NCBI RefSeq assembly: GCF_035818635.1 | Contig: NZ_JAYLLH010000055.1 | Span: 1-8,704, forward strand | Direction of reading: 5' to 3' | Origin: Mesobacterium_A hydrothermale | GTDB lineage: Bacteria; Pseudomonadota; Alphaproteobacteria; Rhodobacterales; Rhodobacteraceae | DNA: 8,704 bases | Part shown: piece after piece, positions 6,001 through 8,704 of the stretch | How the letters are laid out: each line of letters opens with the position of its first letter | Numbering within the stretch: position 1 is the first letter of the stretch | Translations under genes and position numbers: made by a program | The notes under the pieces: generated by a model | The model's database searches: none | What the model saw: the letters and a program-made list of their open reading frames with translations, nothing else | What the model was told of the DNA's origin: nothing

Positions 6001-6531
6001 ATGTCTGAACTCATGGTCATCGGATACAATAACCCGAAAACCGCCGAAGAAGCCCGCAAGGCGCTTTTTGGCATGGCAAAGGAATACCTGGTCGACGTGG
6101 CGGATGCTGTCGTCGCGACGGTCGATGAAAAGGGCAAGGTCAAGCTCGGCCAGATCGTGCACCCTTGGTCTGTGGGCATGGCTGGCGGTGCCTTTTGGGG
6201 GCTGTTGATTGGTCTGATCTTCTTCATGCCGCTTGTTGGTGTCCTGACGGGGGCGGCGGCTGGCGCGTTGACCGGGGCGTTGTCCGATTACGGGATCAAC
6301 GACCAGTTCATGAAGGACGTGTCGGACGTGTTACAGCCCGGGCAGGCGGCCCTGTTCATCCTGGCCAAGCAGAACGCCCCTGAAAAGGTGGTCGAAGAGC
6401 TGGGCAAGTTTGGCGGCACCATTCTGCGGACCAATCTCGATACCGAACAGGAGGCGAAACTGCGCGCGGCCTTTGATCACGCGCATGAGGAACTGACCGG
6501 ACAAACCGGGCAATCCGAAGTTCCCGCCTGA
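6001..6531 (+). CDS. DUF1269 family membrane protein
   Basis: The 176-residue protein has a soluble N-terminal half (MSELMVIGYNNPKTAEEARK, about 1-50), then a glycine/alanine-rich double membrane segment at about 56-97. That segment reads GMAGGAFWGLLIGLIFF, followed by PLVGVLTGAAAGALTGAL. A second soluble part (LQPGQAALFILAK; KVVEELGKFGGTILRTNL) follows to the end. This pattern matches DUF1269 proteins, whose biochemical role is not established. The glycine pattern suggests tightly packed or oligomerising helices. The ATG is preceded by AAGGAG with an 8-nt spacer. The gene lies 73 nt after the oxidoreductase and 61 nt before the STAS-like gene, so co-transcription is likely. Confidence 0.85.
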   Translation: MSELMVIGYNNPKTAEEARKALFGMAKEYLVDVADAVVATVDEKGKVKLGQIVHPWSVGMAGGAFWGLLIGLIFFMPLVGVLTGAAAGALTGALSDYGINDQFMKDVSDVLQPGQAALFILAKQNAPEKVVEELGKFGGTILRTNLDTEQEAKLRAAFDHAHEELTGQTGQSEVPA

Positions 6532-6543
6532 TCTCTCCATGTC

Positions 6544-6569
6544 TGCAGTCCCCGCGATCGGGGGCTGCA
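6544..6569 (+). other. Strong intergenic RNA hairpin
   Basis: TGCAGTCCCCG and CGGGGGCTGCA can pair over 11 bp with one G-T wobble, around a CGAT loop. It is followed by AAAA, not by a U run, so it is a poor intrinsic terminator on this strand. It more likely affects mRNA stability or processing between the DUF1269 and STAS-like genes, with partial attenuation as an alternative. Confidence 0.5.
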
Positions 6570-6592
6570 AAATCATACAGGATATCTGATAG

Positions 6593-6964
6593 ATGTTCAC
6601 CCAATTTCAGACAGACTATCCCGACGTACTGGCCTTTGACGCAAAGGGCAAAATCTCGGCAGACGATTACAAGACCACGCTGATCCCGGCGCTTGAGGTG
6701 GCCGCGCAGGACCATGGTAAGGTCGGCATCCTGATCCGGTTCGGCCCGGAGTTCGAGGGCTATACCCTGTCAGGACTGGCCGAGGATGCCGTGTTCGGAC
6801 TGGAACATTTCAACAGTTTTTCCCGGATTGCCGTGGTCACGGATATCGGCTGGATCCGCAAGGGTATGGAGGTGTTTGCGCATCTGATGCCGATGCCGGT
6901 GAAACTCTTTGACGCCGAGGACGTCATGCCCGCACTTGCCTGGCTGAAAGACACGGGCGCCTGA
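6593..6964 (+). CDS. SpoIIAA/STAS-like protein (DUF3478-type)
   Basis: The 123-residue product is a small soluble alpha/beta protein. Features fitting the SpoIIAA-like group are LAFDAKGKISADDYKTTLIP near the N-terminus, KVGILIRFG at about 43-51, a central FEGYTLSGLAEDA, RIAVVTDIGWIRKG at about 79-92, and a C-terminal PVKLFDAEDVMPALAWLKD. Proteins of this kind lack a clear enzyme motif and may bind lipids or partner proteins; the phosphorylatable serine of true anti-sigma antagonists is not evident. The start has a weak AGGA ten bases upstream. It lies just after a strong hairpin and 102 nt before mprF. Function in this cluster is unknown. Confidence 0.8.
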   Translation: MFTQFQTDYPDVLAFDAKGKISADDYKTTLIPALEVAAQDHGKVGILIRFGPEFEGYTLSGLAEDAVFGLEHFNSFSRIAVVTDIGWIRKGMEVFAHLMPMPVKLFDAEDVMPALAWLKDTGA

Positions 6965-7066
6965 TACGTCACAGAACAGAGTTTCGGGCCCCGGATACAT
7001 TTTGGTTCGGTTGTGTTTTAGCCAAGTGTTGATTTAATGACGGGTAGTTTTTGAAGGGAGCGTTTC
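6965..7066 (+). promoter_or_regulatory. Intergenic region before mprF with a possible promoter
   Basis: A TTGTGT (7011-7016) and a TTTAAT (7033-7038) with a 16-bp spacer resemble sigma-70 -35 and -10 boxes. The spacing to the mprF start at 7067 is compatible with a short leader. AAGGGAG at 7054-7060 is a good ribosome-binding site six bases before the ATG. No terminator was seen between the STAS-like gene and mprF, so readthrough is also possible. Confidence 0.35.
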
Positions 7067-8704
7067 ATGGCGGATGTCGCGCAATCACACCCGCCAGTAT
7101 CAAACTGGCTCCACAGGTTGAAACATGTGCTTCCCATCGCAATCGGATTGGGGCTGTTTGCGCTTGGCGTCTATGCGCTCTATCACCTGTTGAAACCGGT
7201 CAATCCAGCGGATGTCATGGCCCAGGTGCGTGCAACACCCTGGTCGACGCTGGCCATTGCGTTCGGCGCAACGACCGCGGGATACGTTGCCCTGATCGGA
7301 TATGACTGGTCTGCGTTACGTTACCTGGGAAAGCGGGTTCCGCCTCGGGTTATCGCGATGGGCGGGTTCCTGGGCTACAGTTTTGGCAACACGATCGGCA
7401 TTTCGGTCATATCCGGTGGCGCCGTACGGTATCGCATTTACTCGGCCTTCGGGCTGAATGCGTTCGAAGTTGCCAGCGTATCGGCCTTTGTCTCACTGGC
7501 ATTCGGTCTGGGTATCACGGCTATTGGCCTTTTGGCGCTTGCTATCCATCCTTATGCACTCGATGGGGTGGTGCCGGTGTCCACCTCTGTCGTACGGCTC
7601 TGGGCAGGGGCCGGAGCAATCGGGATGATCGGCGTCCTTACCTGGCTGTCGGTTTCCGGAAAGACCCTGCGCATTCGAAATACCGAACTGTCCGCGCCGA
7701 GCCCCGGAATACTTTATGGTCAATTGGGGTTTACCTTTGTCGATACCGCCATGGCGGCGCTGACGCTGTATATCCTGTTGCCCGCCGGGGCGCCTGATTT
7801 CATCACGTTCTTTGCCGTGTTCGCGGCAGCTTCGATGGCGGGCGTAGCCAGCCACGTCCCCGGAGGCGTGGGGGTGTTCGAAAGCGTGATCATCGCCGCA
7901 ATACCCGCCGGGGCGCCGCTGGATCAGGTGGCGGCGGCGCTCCTGCTCTACCGGATCATTTACTACCTCGTGCCATTTGCGCTGGCCCTCGCTTTTGTCG
8001 CTCTGAATGAAGCGCGCCTTGCCGGCGGGCTGGTGACCCGATTGCTGGGCGAGGTCCCGGAGCCAATGCGCCCCGTTCTGTCATCGGCCGTTACCGCAGC
8101 ACCGGCCTTGAGCGGCGTTGTTGCGTTCGCGGTTGGGACATATCTCACGCTCATGGCCCTCGTCCCCTCGGTTCGGCCCGAAGACACCGATCCGCATGAC
8201 CTGTTGGCCGCGATATTGCTGGAAGGTGGCGCGGTCCTGTCGGCGGTTCTCGGGGTTTTGCTTTTGATCCTGAGCCAGGGTCTGGCGCGGCGTATCTCAG
8301 GTGCTTTCTGGTTGACCCAGGCCGCTTTGCTCTTGGGAAGTCTCGCCTCGCTGCTCAACGGTGTGGATTTCGAAGGGGCGCTGCTGCTCGGCGGGGCATC
8401 GGTGGTGCTCTGGCCGTTCCGTAAAGCGTTCTATCGTTCAGCCAAGGTGACGCGCGGTGTCCTCAGCCCGGGTTGGCTGGTGCTGGTTGCGGCCCTGGCC
8501 ATCAGCGCGGCGGCCGTGTTTTTCTTCATGCATGAGAGCACTCCGTACTCCAACGCGCTCTGGACCCAGTTTTCTGCCGCAGACAACACCGCGCGGGCCC
8601 TGCGGGCCGGTTTGATTGCGTCGTTGGGGTATTGTCACATTAACGTCCGGGGACCGCAAAGTTCACCGACGCTTCTGAGATCAGGCTATATTTGCAGCCG
8701 CTCT
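7067..8704 (+). CDS. mprF: MprF-type phosphatidylglycerol flippase/synthase, membrane domain only; apparently interrupted near 8627
   Basis: MprF adds lysine or another amino acid to phosphatidylglycerol and moves it across the inner membrane, which lowers the negative surface charge and gives resistance to cationic peptides. The frame is open from the ATG at 7067 to the window edge (546 codons). The first 520 or so residues form the membrane flippase part, with many hydrophobic helices starting at about 22-44. Conserved family segments are FLGYSFGNTIGISVISGGAV, RYRIYSAFGL, and ASHVPGGVGVFESVIIA. Residues up to ...TARALRAGLIASL still match the family. The next 26 residues (GYCHINVRGPQ...) do not, where MprF proteins normally finish another helix and then enter the cytosolic synthase domain. 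The synthase domain is therefore missing from this window and the gene is probably broken. The start has AAGGGAG six bases upstream. Confidence 0.85.
   Translation, partial: MADVAQSHPPVSNWLHRLKHVLPIAIGLGLFALGVYALYHLLKPVNPADVMAQVRATPWSTLAIAFGATTAGYVALIGYDWSALRYLGKRVPPRVIAMGGFLGYSFGNTIGISVISGGAVRYRIYSAFGLNAFEVASVSAFVSLAFGLGITAIGLLALAIHPYALDGVVPVSTSVVRLWAGAGAIGMIGVLTWLSVSGKTLRIRNTELSAPSPGILYGQLGFTFVDTAMAALTLYILLPAGAPDFITFFAVFAAASMAGVASHVPGGVGVFESVIIAAIPAGAPLDQVAAALLLYRIIYYLVPFALALAFVALNEARLAGGLVTRLLGEVPEPMRPVLSSAVTAAPALSGVVAFAVGTYLTLMALVPSVRPEDTDPHDLLAAILLEGGAVLSAVLGVLLLILSQGLARRISGAFWLTQAALLLGSLASLLNGVDFEGALLLGGASVVLWPFRKAFYRSAKVTRGVLSPGWLVLVAALAISAAAVFFFMHESTPYSNALWTQFSAADNTARALRAGLIASLGYCHINVRGPQSSPTLLRSGYICSRS
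8627..8704. mobile_element. Possible insertion-sequence terminus interrupting mprF
   Basis: Starting near 8626-8627 the sequence GGGTATTGTCACATTAACG replaces expected mprF codons. Its GG...TGT..CA layout resembles termini of IS6-family elements such as IS26 (GGCACTGTTGCAAA), but the match is loose. Neither alternative frame restores MprF similarity, so a simple frameshift is unlikely. If it is IS6-like, an 8-bp duplication of 8619-8626 would flank the far end. Only 78 bases are visible, so the family is uncertain. Confidence 0.4.

Noticed and set aside
6544..6569. Hairpin considered as an intrinsic terminator
   Set aside because: It is followed by AAAATCAT on the plus strand and has no U run, and a co-directional gene starts 24 bases later.
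7051..7305. 84-codon plus-strand frame near the start of mprF
   Set aside because: It is out of frame with the clear MprF membrane protein that begins at 7067 with its own ribosome-binding site.

Overview
The window looks like an accessory or mobile-element-rich segment of an alphaproteobacterial genome. The GC-rich coding style, the IS3-family element type and the gene content fit the Rhodobacterales best, but this is inference from the sequence alone. It holds two parts: about 4.3 kb of nested mobile DNA on the left, and a four-gene chromosomal-type cluster on the right. The last gene of that cluster appears to be broken by yet another insertion at the right edge.

Left part (1-3007, minus strand): the transposition module of a Tn5053/Tn402-like (Tn7-related) element. 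It has a DDE transposase (tniA), an AAA+ ATPase partner (tniB, probably starting at TTG) and the N-terminus of a TniQ-like protein that starts at GTG and runs off the left edge. The three genes are packed with a 1-nt gap and a 4-nt overlap. Upstream of tniA, four directly oriented 19-bp repeats lead to a terminus reading TGTCG on the minus strand at 3007. This is the expected architecture of a Tn5053-type end carrying transposase-binding sites.

Middle (3008-4329): the transposon end abuts an IS3-family element that lacks its left end and most of orfA. It keeps the C-terminal helix of OrfA, an A7 tract that could support frameshifting, a complete orfB with an intact DD(35)E triad, and a right terminal repeat ending near 4191. 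One base later a matching left terminal repeat of a second copy begins. It is followed by a ribosome-binding site and the first 17 or so codons of orfA, which then run in frame into an unidentified short reading frame ending at 4461. The layout is a nest: transposon into IS, IS next to an IS left-end stub.

Right part (4500-8704, plus strand): a flavin-dependent oxidoreductase of the sulfide:quinone reductase-like class, a DUF1269-type membrane protein with a glycine-rich transmembrane hairpin, a small SpoIIAA/STAS-like protein, and the membrane flippase domain of an MprF-type lysylphosphatidylglycerol synthase/flippase. Gaps are 73, 61 and 102 nt, all genes are co-directional, and the arrangement suggests a membrane or envelope-stress cluster. 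The MprF similarity stops at about codon 520 (base 8627). The remaining bases resemble the terminus of an insertion sequence, so the synthase half is absent from this window and the gene is probably disrupted.

I found no RNA genes, CRISPR arrays, toxin-antitoxin pairs or defence genes. The most informative points are the transposon end, the abutted IS3 ends and the interrupted mprF; I do not see a clearly undescribed system.
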